Counted from the stretch's first letter, positions 1 to 8,007 are shown. The stretch is 25,540 nucleotides of DNA from JAIOSM01 sp964565415 (GCA_964565415.1 CAZMEX010000046.1:1-25540); one strand, 5' to 3'. Numbers and translations: made by a program. The notes: generated by a model not told the origin, from the letters alone.

Positions 1-56
1 AATAAAAAATGCAGAGTTGTTTACAAATTATTATAAGCTTGGTAGATAATTTATTT

Positions 57-542
57 ATGAAACAAAAAAAACATATATTGACCATGCTGGTTGAAAACGA
101 ACCGGGTGTGACAGCAAGAATTACAGGTTTGTTTGCCGGAAGAGGGTATAATATTGAGACCATATGCGGAGCACCTACTGCTGATCCTAAAATTTCCAGA
201 ATTACCATTACAACAAAAGCACACCCTGCCCAGCTAGACCAGTGCATGAAACAAATCCGACGATTGGTCAATGTACTAAAACTTAAGGATATGACTGGTG
301 AAGAGGCTGTAAAGAGGGAGTTGGCGCTTGTATTCGTGAAATTAACCCCTGGTACCAGCAAACAGATTTTAAGTATTATTGAAAAGTTTAAAGGCAAAAT
401 TATTGATCAAGGGCGCCAACACTATCTTTTTGAAGTTGTTGGCAGGGAAAATAAGATTGATGAGCTTTTGAAACTATTAGACCCGTTTGACATTAAAAAA
501 CTTGCCCGCTCCGGTCTTTTGGCACTGTATCGTGAACCTTGA
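57..542 (+). CDS. ilvH: Acetolactate synthase small (regulatory) subunit
   Basis: Regulatory subunit of acetolactate synthase (acetohydroxyacid synthase), the first common step of branched-chain amino acid synthesis; the family binds valine for feedback control and activates the catalytic IlvB subunit. The 161-residue product has the usual length. It begins with an ACT domain (about residues 4-80; HILTMLVENEPGVTARI, then GRGYNIETI), followed by the family's C-terminal domain (about 85-161). I chose the ATG at 57 because the protein then starts MKQKKHILTM, as in the family. An in-frame ATG at 9 would add 16 residues outside the conserved domain. Neither start has a strong Shine-Dalgarno. A catalytic ilvB would be expected just upstream, outside the window. 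Family identity is clear; the start is slightly uncertain. Confidence 0.93.
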   Translation: MKQKKHILTMLVENEPGVTARITGLFAGRGYNIETICGAPTADPKISRITITTKAHPAQLDQCMKQIRRLVNVLKLKDMTGEEAVKRELALVFVKLTPGTSKQILSIIEKFKGKIIDQGRQHYLFEVVGRENKIDELLKLLDPFDIKKLARSGLLALYREP

Positions 543-614
543 TAGCTTTTAAAATTCAGACATATCAAGATGCTGTCCAGAGGAGATTCTTTAATGTTTT
601 GAATGACAAATGCT

Positions 615-660
615 CCATGCCCTAGGGTCATTATCCTATGGTTATGCCAGTGGTCATGGC
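615..660 (+). other. Possible structured leader upstream of the hypothetical gene
   Basis: The 150 bases between ilvH and the next gene hold nested inverted repeats. CATGC-CCTAGG (616-626) faces CCTATGGTTATG (635-646) across an 8-base loop, with one bulge and one mismatch, and CCATG (615-619) could close outside with CATGG (655-659). There is no T-run, so a rho-independent terminator is unlikely. It could be a small 5' leader structure or chance. No known riboswitch class was recognised. Confidence 0.25.
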
Positions 661-693
661 GAAAATCAACAGGTTTTAAGAAAGGAGATAGAA

Positions 694-1431
694 ATGATTG
701 ATTCTTTTTTTGATAGTCTACCTCAATATATAGAACTTCTAATGGGCTACATACCACTTCTTATTCTGATAGCAGTTCCCATTGCATTGTTCCGGGCATA
801 CAGCAAAACACAAAAAGAGACAAAAACAGCCAGGGATAGTGCAAGAATGCTGGGGCTCAGCTATGTTAATGTGGCAGAAGAGATGAAAAAGGATAACCAG
901 TCTGACTCGTTTATTTCAGGTTTGTTATCAAGTTGGTCTCCCTGGGCAATGAAAGGTGAATTTAATGGCGTTACAATGATAGTGGAGTTAATTGTCAAAG
1001 GAAAACAACAACGCTATATTCCTCATTTTGACAGGGTTAATGTCAGTAACCCTGTCAAAACTTCTTATTCAAGAGGTGTGGACTATTTTGCAGGTTTTGA
1101 TACGCCTTTACCTTTTGATATCATTATTAGAAAAAATATTGATTCGCCCCTGGGCTCTTTTCATAATCGCGGCAATGATGCAATCAAAACAGGAGATGAA
1201 GAGTTTGACCAATTGCTTTTCATATCTTCTAATAAGCAGCAAGCTGTTCAGGAGTGGCTTAATGTAGAACAGAGAAGAGATGCATTAAAGGAGCTGTATG
1301 CAGCACTGCCCATGGTGAATATTAACAGTGACGGCTTGCGCTTTCATGATCTCAACAACAAGGCTGATTATGATCACCTCAAAAACAACTTGACAAAATT
1401 GACCAAAGCAGTTCAAAAATTACAAGAGTGA
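694..1431 (+). CDS. Hypothetical protein with one N-terminal membrane helix
   Basis: I do not recognise this family. The 245-residue product has one hydrophobic segment near the N terminus (about residues 12-36, around YIPLLILIAVPIALF), then a soluble, charged domain with several lysine-rich stretches. This suggests a membrane-anchored protein with a cytoplasmic domain, but topology is inferred only. The ATG at 694 is preferred because AAAGGAG lies at 681-687, at good spacing. An in-frame ATG at 610 would add 28 residues and has no ribosome binding site. The gene is convergent with the MFS transporter, with only 13 bases between stop codons and no visible terminator. No catalytic motif was seen. 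Confidence 0.75.
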   Translation: MIDSFFDSLPQYIELLMGYIPLLILIAVPIALFRAYSKTQKETKTARDSARMLGLSYVNVAEEMKKDNQSDSFISGLLSSWSPWAMKGEFNGVTMIVELIVKGKQQRYIPHFDRVNVSNPVKTSYSRGVDYFAGFDTPLPFDIIIRKNIDSPLGSFHNRGNDAIKTGDEEFDQLLFISSNKQQAVQEWLNVEQRRDALKELYAALPMVNINSDGLRFHDLNNKADYDHLKNNLTKLTKAVQKLQE

Positions 1432-1444
1432 TGAGTGATAAAAG

Positions 1445-2644
1445 TTAACCAGGTTGTCTTACAGGTTTAATTTTTATGATAAAAGAGGATGCCACAAAGT
1501 AAAAAATTGCAAGATAACAGAAGACAAATTTGAAATTGCCATGGTTCATATCCAGTATAAATCCACTGAGCCAGGGTCCTAGAAATCCTGCAATAAATCC
1601 ATAGGCTGTAAAAACAAGTCCAAAAATTCTACCAAAGTTAACAAGTCCAAAACAGTCCGATACAAGTGGAGCTGATACAGCAAACATTGCTCCAAATGCA
1701 AACCCAATACAAGAAGCCAATATAGAGACAACGCCTAAATTGCTTGAGATTGTGAGCAGAAGATATGCGGAACCCGCCATTAAAAAACAGATTACCAGAA
1801 TTTTTTGATGGGGAAAATAATCGGCAAGTCTGCCGCAAAGTAAACGCCCTGCACCATTTGTAATACTGAAACCAATGAGAATCCACACATATTGATCAAG
1901 GCGGAACCCAAGATAATTTCCATAGGAGGCTGAAAGTGTTATCATGGAGATGCCTGCTGCTCCTGCCAGTGCCCACACCCCCCACAGCAGCCAGAAAGAT
2001 TTTAATCTGATGGTTTCACGAAAACTTAAAATAGGAATCTGATTTTCAATCCCGGGAGATTGCTTTATCTCTTCTTTATTTGAATCAGGCAGGCGAATAA
2101 AAAACGAAGCAGCGGTTGAGAAGGTAAGGCACAATAATGCTGCGACTATTGTCATGACACGCGCTCCATAATAGATAAGCAATGCTGTAAGAAGAGGTGA
2201 AACTATTGCAGCAGCTCCTCCAAAAAGTAAATTAACCATCCCGGTTGCCGTACCTTTTTTTTCCGGGAACAGAAGCTGAACAACAGTTAAAACCGGAATA
2301 TAGACAAATCCACAAAAAAATCCTGTTACAACTGCCCAGACATATATTTCCATCATGGAAGTTGCAAAGCCTGCACAAAGCATGGAGAGGCTGCAAATGA
2401 AATTACCAAGGCAAATCAGATAATGATATTTGATTTTTTCCTGAAGTTTGCCTGTAAGGTACATGGCACAACCTGTGCCAGCAAGAAGGAAAAACATAAC
2501 CCTTCCAATATCTTCTTTTGAAACATTAAAGGCTTCCTGCCAGTGTGATGCCATTACTCCGGGAAATCCAAATACAAAACCACCAACAAAAAAAATTGCA
2601 ACACAGCACAATAGAAAATTTTTCTTTTTTAACCTGGAATCCAT
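1445..2644 (-). CDS. MFS transporter (OFA-like)
   Basis: Major facilitator superfamily membrane transporter of 399 residues with about twelve hydrophobic helices, the usual length for the superfamily. The N-terminal half has helix 1 at about residues 11-30, followed by a GxL motif in the loop after helix 2 (TGKLQEKIKY). A charged central loop (about residues 188-205) separates the halves, and the second half repeats the pattern (GAGRLLCGRLADYF). Overall character resembles the oxalate/formate antiporter-like group, so the substrate may be a small organic anion, but the sequence does not settle this. The start ATG (complement of 2642-2644) has GGAG about 9 bases upstream. The gene is transcribed divergently from hysBA and convergently with the upstream hypothetical gene. 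Confidence 0.85.
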   Translation of the reverse strand: MDSRLKKKNFLLCCVAIFFVGGFVFGFPGVMASHWQEAFNVSKEDIGRVMFFLLAGTGCAMYLTGKLQEKIKYHYLICLGNFICSLSMLCAGFATSMMEIYVWAVVTGFFCGFVYIPVLTVVQLLFPEKKGTATGMVNLLFGGAAAIVSPLLTALLIYYGARVMTIVAALLCLTFSTAASFFIRLPDSNKEEIKQSPGIENQIPILSFRETIRLKSFWLLWGVWALAGAAGISMITLSASYGNYLGFRLDQYVWILIGFSITNGAGRLLCGRLADYFPHQKILVICFLMAGSAYLLLTISSNLGVVSILASCIGFAFGAMFAVSAPLVSDCFGLVNFGRIFGLVFTAYGFIAGFLGPWLSGFILDMNHGNFKFVFCYLAIFYFVASSFIIKIKPVRQPG

Positions 2645-2794
2645 TAACCATACTCCATTAATATTTTTTTTTGGAATAAAAAAATTACCATAACAAATCC
2701 AATAACCTTTTGCTATAATTAAAAACTAAACCACTGCCTATTGTAAATTTCAATATTAAACCTTATGGCAAACAGAAAAAATCTATAGTAATTG

Positions 2795-2823
2795 TTGACA
2801 GGTTATAGTTTGCTTTATATACT
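2795..2823 (+). promoter_or_regulatory. Sigma70-type promoter for hysBA
   Basis: TTGACA at 2795-2800, a 17-base spacer, then TATACT at 2818-2823, close to the sigma70 consensus. Transcription would begin near 2830, giving an 80-base leader before hysB. It lies in the 268-base AT-rich region between the divergent MFS gene and hysB. No equally clear promoter was seen for the MFS gene. Confidence 0.7.
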
Positions 2824-2842
2824 CGACTTAAAATTGAATAAT

Positions 2843-2870
2843 CACAAGTGCTTATTATTAATAACTTGTG
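2843..2870 (+). repeat. Inverted repeat in the hysBA leader
   Basis: CACAAG (2843-2848) and CTTGTG (2865-2870) enclose TTATT-ATT-AATAA, giving a 6-bp outer and 5-bp inner stem with a 3-base bulge on one side. It begins about 20 bases after the -10 element and ends 30 bases before the hysB ribosome binding site. That position suits an operator or an mRNA leader hairpin. The absence of a T-run argues against a terminator. Confidence 0.45.
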
Positions 2871-2912
2871 AAGGTGTTAATATTAGATTTTAACAGCATC
2901 AAGGAGGTGCAA

Positions 2913-3869
2913 GTGAAAGACGAGAAAAAGTTGCAGGAAACGCAACAGGAACAATCAGGGTTTTCCAGGAGGGATTTTCTAAAGACCTTGACTGGTACAG
3001 CCGCTGGTATTGGTATTTCACAGGTATTTAATCCCGCAGTTGTTGCAGCATTGGAAGCAGGGCTTAAAAACCATCCTGTACTCTGGATTCAGGGTCAGGG
3101 CTGTACAGGGTGTTCAGTGTCATTGCTGAACAGTGTTGAACCCACAATAGCTGATATCCTTCTGAAAGTTATCAGTTTACAGTATCATCCTACTATTATG
3201 GCTTCTGAAGGTAAGACAGCTCTTGAGAATATGTATAAGATTGCCGAAGCATACAAAGGTAAATTTTCTCTTGTGGTTGAGGGTGCTATTCCAACAGCTG
3301 CCAATGGTAAATATTGTATTTGTGGTGAACTTGATCATAAAGAGATCACCATGGTTGACATGACCAACGAACTTGGCAAAATGGCTGGAAGTGTACTTGC
3401 AGTTGGAACTTGTGCATCATATGGTGGAATTCCTGCGGCAAAAGGTAATGTCACAGGAGCAGTCGGTGTAATGGAGTTATTCAAAAAATCCGGCATTAAA
3501 ACACCTGTTGTAAACATTCCAGGCTGTCCGATACATCCTGACTGGGTTGTTGGATCAATAGTACATCTGCTTACAAAGGGCATTCCTGAGCTTGACAGTG
3601 ATGGTCGTCCAACTCTTTTCTTTGGTCAAAATATCCATGAAAATTGTCCGCGCCTTGACTTTCTTGATGAAGATGTTATGGCAAAAACATTATCTGACCC
3701 AGGCGGTTGTCGTATGGATTTAGGTTGCGCAGGACCAGACACATATGCAGACTGTTACAAGCGTAAATGGAACAGTAACCTTAACTGGTGTATTGACAAT
3801 GCTATCTGTATTGGTTGTGTTGAGCCGGGATTTCCTGATGCATCATCACCTTTCTACGTAGCAAAATAA
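2913..3869 (+). CDS. hysB: Periplasmic [NiFeSe] hydrogenase small subunit
   Basis: Small, iron-sulfur subunit of a periplasmic hydrogenase; it carries electrons between the HysA active site and, typically, a periplasmic cytochrome c3. The 318-residue precursor has a twin-arginine signal (SRRDFLK, arginines 19-20) followed by a hydrophobic segment. Proximal-cluster ligands are C64 and C67 (GCTGC), C167 (GTCAS) and C205 (PGCP). Distal ligands are H242, C245, C266 and C272. The medial site has C281, C293, C299 and C302. C293 (in NWC) replaces the proline that gives a [3Fe-4S] cluster in ordinary [NiFe] enzymes, so all three clusters should be [4Fe-4S], as known for [NiFeSe] enzymes. The GTG at 2913 was chosen because AAGGAGG (2901-2907) sits just upstream; earlier in-frame GTGs lack one. 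hysA follows after 28 bases. Confidence 0.95.
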   Translation: MKDEKKLQETQQEQSGFSRRDFLKTLTGTAAGIGISQVFNPAVVAALEAGLKNHPVLWIQGQGCTGCSVSLLNSVEPTIADILLKVISLQYHPTIMASEGKTALENMYKIAEAYKGKFSLVVEGAIPTAANGKYCICGELDHKEITMVDMTNELGKMAGSVLAVGTCASYGGIPAAKGNVTGAVGVMELFKKSGIKTPVVNIPGCPIHPDWVVGSIVHLLTKGIPELDSDGRPTLFFGQNIHENCPRLDFLDEDVMAKTLSDPGGCRMDLGCAGPDTYADCYKRKWNSNLNWCIDNAICIGCVEPGFPDASSPFYVAK

Positions 3870-3897
3870 ATTAAATAAGACCTAAGGAGGTTTAAAT

Positions 3898-5418
3898 ATG
3901 GCAGGTTGTAAACCACAATCGGAACCAGGTGGATCCGGTAAAAAAATAAAGGTCTCAATTGATCCTGTTACCAGGATTGAGGGACACCTTAAAGCAGAGG
4001 TTGAAGTAAAGGGTGGCGTTGTAGTTGATGCTAAAGTGTTTGGCGGTATGTACCGCGGTTTTGAACAAATACTTGTGGGAAGAGATCCAAGAGATGCTTC
4101 CCAGATTGTACAGAGAATATGTGGTGTTTGCCCGACTGCCCATGCAACAGCATCCGTGCTGGCACTTGATGATGCATTTGGTGTAAAACTTACTGATAAT
4201 GGAAGAATTGCACGTAATCTAATTCTAGGTGCGAACTTTCTCCAGTCTCATATTCTTCATTTCTACCATCTTGCAGCACTTGACTATGTAAATGGTCCTG
4301 ATGTTGCACCTTTTATACCAAGATATGAAAAAAATGATATCCGTCTTGACAAAGCAACTAATGCAGTTGGTGTTAATCAGTACCTTGAAGCACTTGAGAT
4401 GAGAAAAATATGCCATGAAATGGTAGCTCTGCTTGGCGGTAAAATGCCTCATGTACAGGGAATTGTTGTTGGTGGCGCAACTGAAATACCAACAGCTAAA
4501 ATTCTTAATGAATATACAAAACGCTTTAAAAAAGTCAAAAAATTTGTTGAAGAAAAATATCTTCCACTGGTTTATCTTTTGGCAGGACCCTATGGAGATC
4601 TTCTCAAATATGGCGGCGGACATAAAAATCTGATCGCCTTTGGTGCATTCCCACTGGACAATAAAAATAAAGATAACACTCTTTTAAAAGCAGGTGCTTA
4701 CACTGATGGTAAATTTTCCAGTTTTGATCCTGATAATATTAAAGAATATGTAAAACACTCATTTTTTAAAGATTCCACAACAGGACTCAATCCAAAAGTT
4801 GGTAAAACTTTACCTGATCCTGAAAAGAAAAGTGGCTACAGTTTTATTAAATCACCTAGATATAATGGTAAACCCCATGAAGCAGGTCCGCTTGCCAGAA
4901 TGTTTGTCACAAACCCTGCACTTTCAAAAGCCGGTCAAAATGTTTTTGGTGCCAATACAAAAGTTCGTGATATCGGCAATGCAGCATTCTCAATCTTAGG
5001 AAGACATGTTGCAAGGGCTGAGGAAACTCTGTTTGTTGCAAATGGCGTTGAACAATGGCTCACCGAAGCACAGCCTGGAAAAGAGACATTTGTTCCAGCA
5101 AAAATTCCAAAAACAGCAGAAGGAATTGGATGTTCTGAAGCACCTCGTGGCGCACTGCTTCACTATGTTGATATTAAAAACCATGTAATCAGTAATTACC
5201 AGGTTACATCGGCAACTATCTGGAATGCAAACCCAAGGGATGATATGGGACAAAGAGGTCCCATTGAAGAAGCTCTTATTGGAGTTCCTGTACCAGATCC
5301 GAAAAATCCGGTTAATGTGGGACGACTCATTCGTTCCTTTGATCCATGACTGGGCTGTGCCGTCCACGTGCTGGACGCAGACACAGGTGAGGTTACTGTT
5401 GTTGACGTACCTCTCTAA
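3898..5418 (+). CDS. hysA: [NiFeSe] hydrogenase large subunit, selenoprotein (UGA at 5347-5349 = Sec)
   Basis: Catalytic large subunit holding the Ni-Fe site that oxidises or produces H2. N-terminal ligands are C75 and C78 (RICGVC). The C-terminal motif reads D-P-UGA-LGC-AVH: the TGA at 5347-5349 occupies the position of the Ni-bound selenocysteine (U484), with C487 next and H490 at the expected protease cleavage site. Translation stays open through 22 further codons that match the family (LGCAVHVLDADTGE) and ends at TAA 5416-5418, giving 506 residues before removal of the last 16. An ordinary ORF caller stops at the TGA and loses the active site. The N terminus is MAGC without a signal peptide, so export must ride on the HysB Tat signal. 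TAAGGAGG lies just before the ATG. Confidence 0.95.
5347..5386 (+). promoter_or_regulatory. Selenocysteine UGA codon and bacterial SECIS-like hairpin
   Basis: Directly after the UGA, CGTCCA (5361-5366) pairs perfectly with TGGACG (5372-5377) around the 5-base loop CGTGC (5367-5371). CTGTG (5355-5359) can pair with CACAG (5382-5386) below, separated by an internal loop. The apical loop starts 18 bases after the UGA and has G as its second base. Spacing and loop G both fit the bacterial SECIS pattern recognised by SelB. The fold was done by eye. Confidence 0.8.
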
Positions 5419-5441
5419 TAGATACGTTTAAAATTTTGTTC

Positions 5442-5477
5442 AAAAAGGGGTGAATTTTTTCACCCCTTTTTATTTTT
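5442..5477 (+). terminator. Rho-independent terminator after hysA
   Basis: AAAAAGGGGTGAA (5442-5454) and TTCACCCCTTTTT (5459-5471) form a 13-bp perfect stem with a TTTT loop, followed by ATTTTTT. It lies 24 bases past the true hysA stop codon, which independently supports translation continuing to 5418. The flanking A and T runs may let it work in both directions. Confidence 0.9.
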
Positions 5478-5504
5478 TACTAAAAAATTAAAAAAATTGA
5501 AATT

Positions 5505-5987
5505 ATGAAAAAATTAAAAAAACTTTTGGTGCTGGGTGTTGGAAATACCTTGCTGATGGATGAAGGTATTGGTGTCCATGCCATATATGAATTCTGGAAA
5601 GAAAAAGAAAACTATGATGAAAATCTGGTAGATTTCATAGATGGAGGTACTTTTACCCAGGACATTTTTTATCTCTTTGAAAAATATGAGACACTCCTTG
5701 TACTTGACATAGTCAGAGCCGGGAAAAAACCTGGAACAATCTATCGACTTTTAGAAAATGAGCTGAGAAGAGATAAAAAGCAACCCCTCTCTTTACATGA
5801 CATTGACCTGCTGGACTCCCTTGACATGGCAAAAATGGCTGGACATAAGCCAGAACTGACAGTTCTTGGCATAGAACCTGAACAAATAGATTGGTCCACT
5901 GAACTTACACCCACTCTAAAAAAGGTATTCCCAGCTTATATGAAGGCTGCACGCAATGAAATAGAAAAACTTCTTAATCAAGTTTAA
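5505..5987 (+). CDS. hysD: Hydrogenase maturation endopeptidase
   Basis: HyaD/HybD-type protease (160 residues, usual length) that removes the C-terminal tail of the hydrogenase large subunit after Ni insertion. Expected nickel-sensing residues are present: E20 in LMDEGIG, D68 in LLVLDIVRAG, and H98 in SLHDIDLL. GVGNTLLMDEGIG is the family signature. Its substrate is almost certainly HysA, cut after H490. It lies 86 bases past hysA but beyond a strong terminator, and I see no promoter in between, so expression may depend on read-through or an internal promoter. The ATG has no clear Shine-Dalgarno. The kinase gene follows 15 bases later. The name hysD is used by position and function. Confidence 0.9.
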   Translation: MKKLKKLLVLGVGNTLLMDEGIGVHAIYEFWKEKENYDENLVDFIDGGTFTQDIFYLFEKYETLLVLDIVRAGKKPGTIYRLLENELRRDKKQPLSLHDIDLLDSLDMAKMAGHKPELTVLGIEPEQIDWSTELTPTLKKVFPAYMKAARNEIEKLLNQV

Positions 5988-6002
5988 TATTGAGGGTTTA
6001 GA

Positions 6003-7457
6003 ATGAATGAATACCTGTTAGATATGGTTAAGACTTTGAAAAGGCATATTTTTATCATTTCCCAGGATTATGATGTGCTTGCTGCAACAAACTGGGATAC
6101 TTCCCAGGCCAAGACAACTTCCTTTGAAAAGATTAAAGGTAGAAAATGTCACACTGTTTTTTTTAATGAAGACAAACCTTGTGATACTTGTCCTGCAGCT
6201 TCAGTCAAGGAAACAGGCAGTCCTGTAATACGGCATATCAACAATGACAACTACAAATCCACTTGTTTGTATGCATATCCAATGGATGATTCTGAATATG
6301 AAACACAAGCCATTGTAGTACTTGATTTTAACCTGCCATCCCTTGACACACATAAAGAAGACCGGATAGCATCCAATGGATTTCTTCGCAATCTTATTTC
6401 CAGTGCAGTGGATGGAATAATTGCTTCAGATATGGCTGGAAAAGTGATTATTTTCAATAAAGAGGCTGCAAAAATAACAGGATACTCACAAAAGCAGGCC
6501 ATGGAAACCTTGGATATTCGAAACATATATCCGCCCGGAGATTCCAAAATTATTATTAAAAAATTGCGGAGCAAACAGCATGGAGGCATAGGAATACTAA
6601 AACCATATAAGCAAATTTGCCTTAGAAAAGATGGGACATTAATTCCAATAAGTCTAACAGCTTCCATTGTCTATGAGGGAGAAAAAGAGGTGGCAACCAT
6701 CGGCTTTTTCCATGACCTTACTGAAACCATTCGCATGGAAGAAGAGCTTAAAAAAACCCAGACCCAGCTGCTCCAGGCAGAAAAAATGTCATCTTTAGGG
6801 CAGCTTTCTGCAGGGGTTGCACATCAACTTAACAATCCCCTTAGCGGAATAACACTTTTTTCTCAACTTATGCTTGAAGAACATGATTTGTCTGATGATG
6901 CAAGAGAGGATATCAAGAGAATAAAAAAAGAGGCAGAGAGGTGCAGATTAATAGTAAAAGAGCTGCTTGAGTTTGCCCGGCAAACTAAAAAGGACATCAA
7001 ACTTTGTAATATTAATGAGTTGATTCAGAGGACTCTCTTCCTGCTCAAAAATCAAGCCCTTTTTCAAAACATTGAGATTGTTACAGATCTTCCCAATGAT
7101 CACCCGGAAGCTTATGCTGATGTTCAACAAATCAATCATGTCTTCATGAACATCATTTTAAATGCAGCCGATGCAATGGAAGGAAAAGGAATTCTTACAA
7201 TTAAAACCTCATTTATGCCAAAAAACAATGTTATTTTAATTACAATTTCTGATACTGGACCTGGATTTAAAAAGGACACCCTTAAGAAGATCTTTGACCC
7301 TTTTTTTACTACAAAGGATGAAGGGAAGGGGACAGGACTTGGATTAAGTATGGCATATGGTATTATCCAAAACCACAATGGCAAGCTTTTTGCAGAAAAT
7401 AACAAGGATGCCGGGGCAACCTTTTTTGTTGAAATACCGACAAAGCAAAACAATTGA
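6003..7457 (+). CDS. PAS-domain sensor histidine kinase
   Basis: Probably soluble sensor kinase of 484 residues with no membrane segment seen. Region 1-110 is PAS-like and carries C49, C60, C63 and C88 (motifs KCHTVF and PCDTCP), a cysteine arrangement seen in some PAS domains of anaerobe kinases. A second PAS domain spans about 125-245 (AVDGIIASDMAGKVIIFN). The DHp helix has H274 in GVAHQLNNPL, followed by an ATPase domain with an N box near N383-N387 (NIILNAADAMEG), DTGPGF (417-422), FDPFFTTK (431-438) and GKGTGLGLS (441-449). It follows hysD by 15 bases and so is probably co-transcribed; a link to hydrogen or redox sensing is inference. No output domain is attached; the response regulator at 7559 is the nearest candidate partner. 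Confidence 0.9.
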   Translation: MNEYLLDMVKTLKRHIFIISQDYDVLAATNWDTSQAKTTSFEKIKGRKCHTVFFNEDKPCDTCPAASVKETGSPVIRHINNDNYKSTCLYAYPMDDSEYETQAIVVLDFNLPSLDTHKEDRIASNGFLRNLISSAVDGIIASDMAGKVIIFNKEAAKITGYSQKQAMETLDIRNIYPPGDSKIIIKKLRSKQHGGIGILKPYKQICLRKDGTLIPISLTASIVYEGEKEVATIGFFHDLTETIRMEEELKKTQTQLLQAEKMSSLGQLSAGVAHQLNNPLSGITLFSQLMLEEHDLSDDAREDIKRIKKEAERCRLIVKELLEFARQTKKDIKLCNINELIQRTLFLLKNQALFQNIEIVTDLPNDHPEAYADVQQINHVFMNIILNAADAMEGKGILTIKTSFMPKNNVILITISDTGPGFKKDTLKKIFDPFFTTKDEGKGTGLGLSMAYGIIQNHNGKLFAENNKDAGATFFVEIPTKQNN

Positions 7458-7487
7458 TGATACCAGTGTAGTAATTAACTTTTTTAG

Positions 7488-7517
7488 TTGACATGGTATT
7501 CTTTGTTAGATTAAAGT
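7488..7517 (+). promoter_or_regulatory. Candidate promoter before the response regulator
   Basis: TTGACA at 7488-7493 is a perfect -35 box. The best -10 match, TAAAGT at 7512-7517 (4 of 6 bases), is 18 bases downstream. It lies in the 101-base gap between kinase and regulator genes. Weak -10, so only tentative. Confidence 0.35.
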
Positions 7518-7558
7518 ACAAACAGATAAAAAATTTTCATCCAAGGAGAACAACTATT

Positions 7559-7942
7559 ATGAATGGGAAAAAGAGAATTCTTGTTATTGATGATGAACCT
7601 GATTTTGCTTCAATTGTGCAGGCAAATCTGAAAAGTGAAGGTTTTGATGTTGACGTGGCTTATGACGGTGTTGAGGGACTTGAAAAAATTAAAGATAACC
7701 CTCCCGATGCTATTGTTTTAGATGTTATGATGCCTGAAAAAGATGGGTATGAAGTATGCTCTGAACTTAAAAATGATAAAAAATATGAAAATATTCCAAT
7801 TGTTATGCTTACAGCAGTTGCTGATCATGTAGGATCAACCCGATACTCACACGCTGACGGAATGAGTATGGAAGCTGATGATTACCTTCCTAAACCAGCA
7901 TCGGCAGAGCAGATAACCAATAGCATAAAAGGATTAATATAA
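7559..7942 (+). CDS. Single-domain response regulator (REC)
   Basis: Stand-alone phosphoacceptor receiver domain of 127 residues. The acidic pocket is D11-D12, the phosphorylation site is D55 (IVLDVMMPEKDGYEV), T/S and the conserved Lys lie in VMLTAVAD and YLPKPA. There is no DNA-binding or enzymatic output domain, so it probably acts through protein contacts or in a phosphorelay. The ATG at 7559 was chosen because AAGGAG (7543-7548) precedes it; an in-frame ATG at 7493 would add 22 residues not belonging to the fold. The segment between the Thr and Lys motifs is longer than in CheY (contains a His/Met-rich stretch, HADGMSMEADD). Likely partners are the kinase upstream or the REC-PAS hybrid downstream; this is inference. 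Confidence 0.9.
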   Translation: MNGKKRILVIDDEPDFASIVQANLKSEGFDVDVAYDGVEGLEKIKDNPPDAIVLDVMMPEKDGYEVCSELKNDKKYENIPIVMLTAVADHVGSTRYSHADGMSMEADDYLPKPASAEQITNSIKGLI

Positions 7943-8007
7943 ATTTAGCTGACTATTTATCTCCTGATTAATATAATATTCCGTGTAAAAACTTCAGGTT
8001 CAAAAAC

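Noticed and set aside
9..56. Start of ilvH at the first ATG of the window
   Set aside because: It would add 16 residues not typical of the family; the ATG at 57 gives the standard N terminus.
422..757. Minus-strand open frame of 111 codons across the ilvH end and the following spacer
   Set aside because: It overlaps the well-supported ilvH coding region and the start of the hypothetical gene, has no ribosome binding site, and resembles no family I know.
5347..5349. TGA as the real hysA stop or a frameshift
   Set aside because: The codon aligns with the Ni-bound Sec/Cys position, the family C terminus continues in the same frame, and a SECIS-like hairpin follows.
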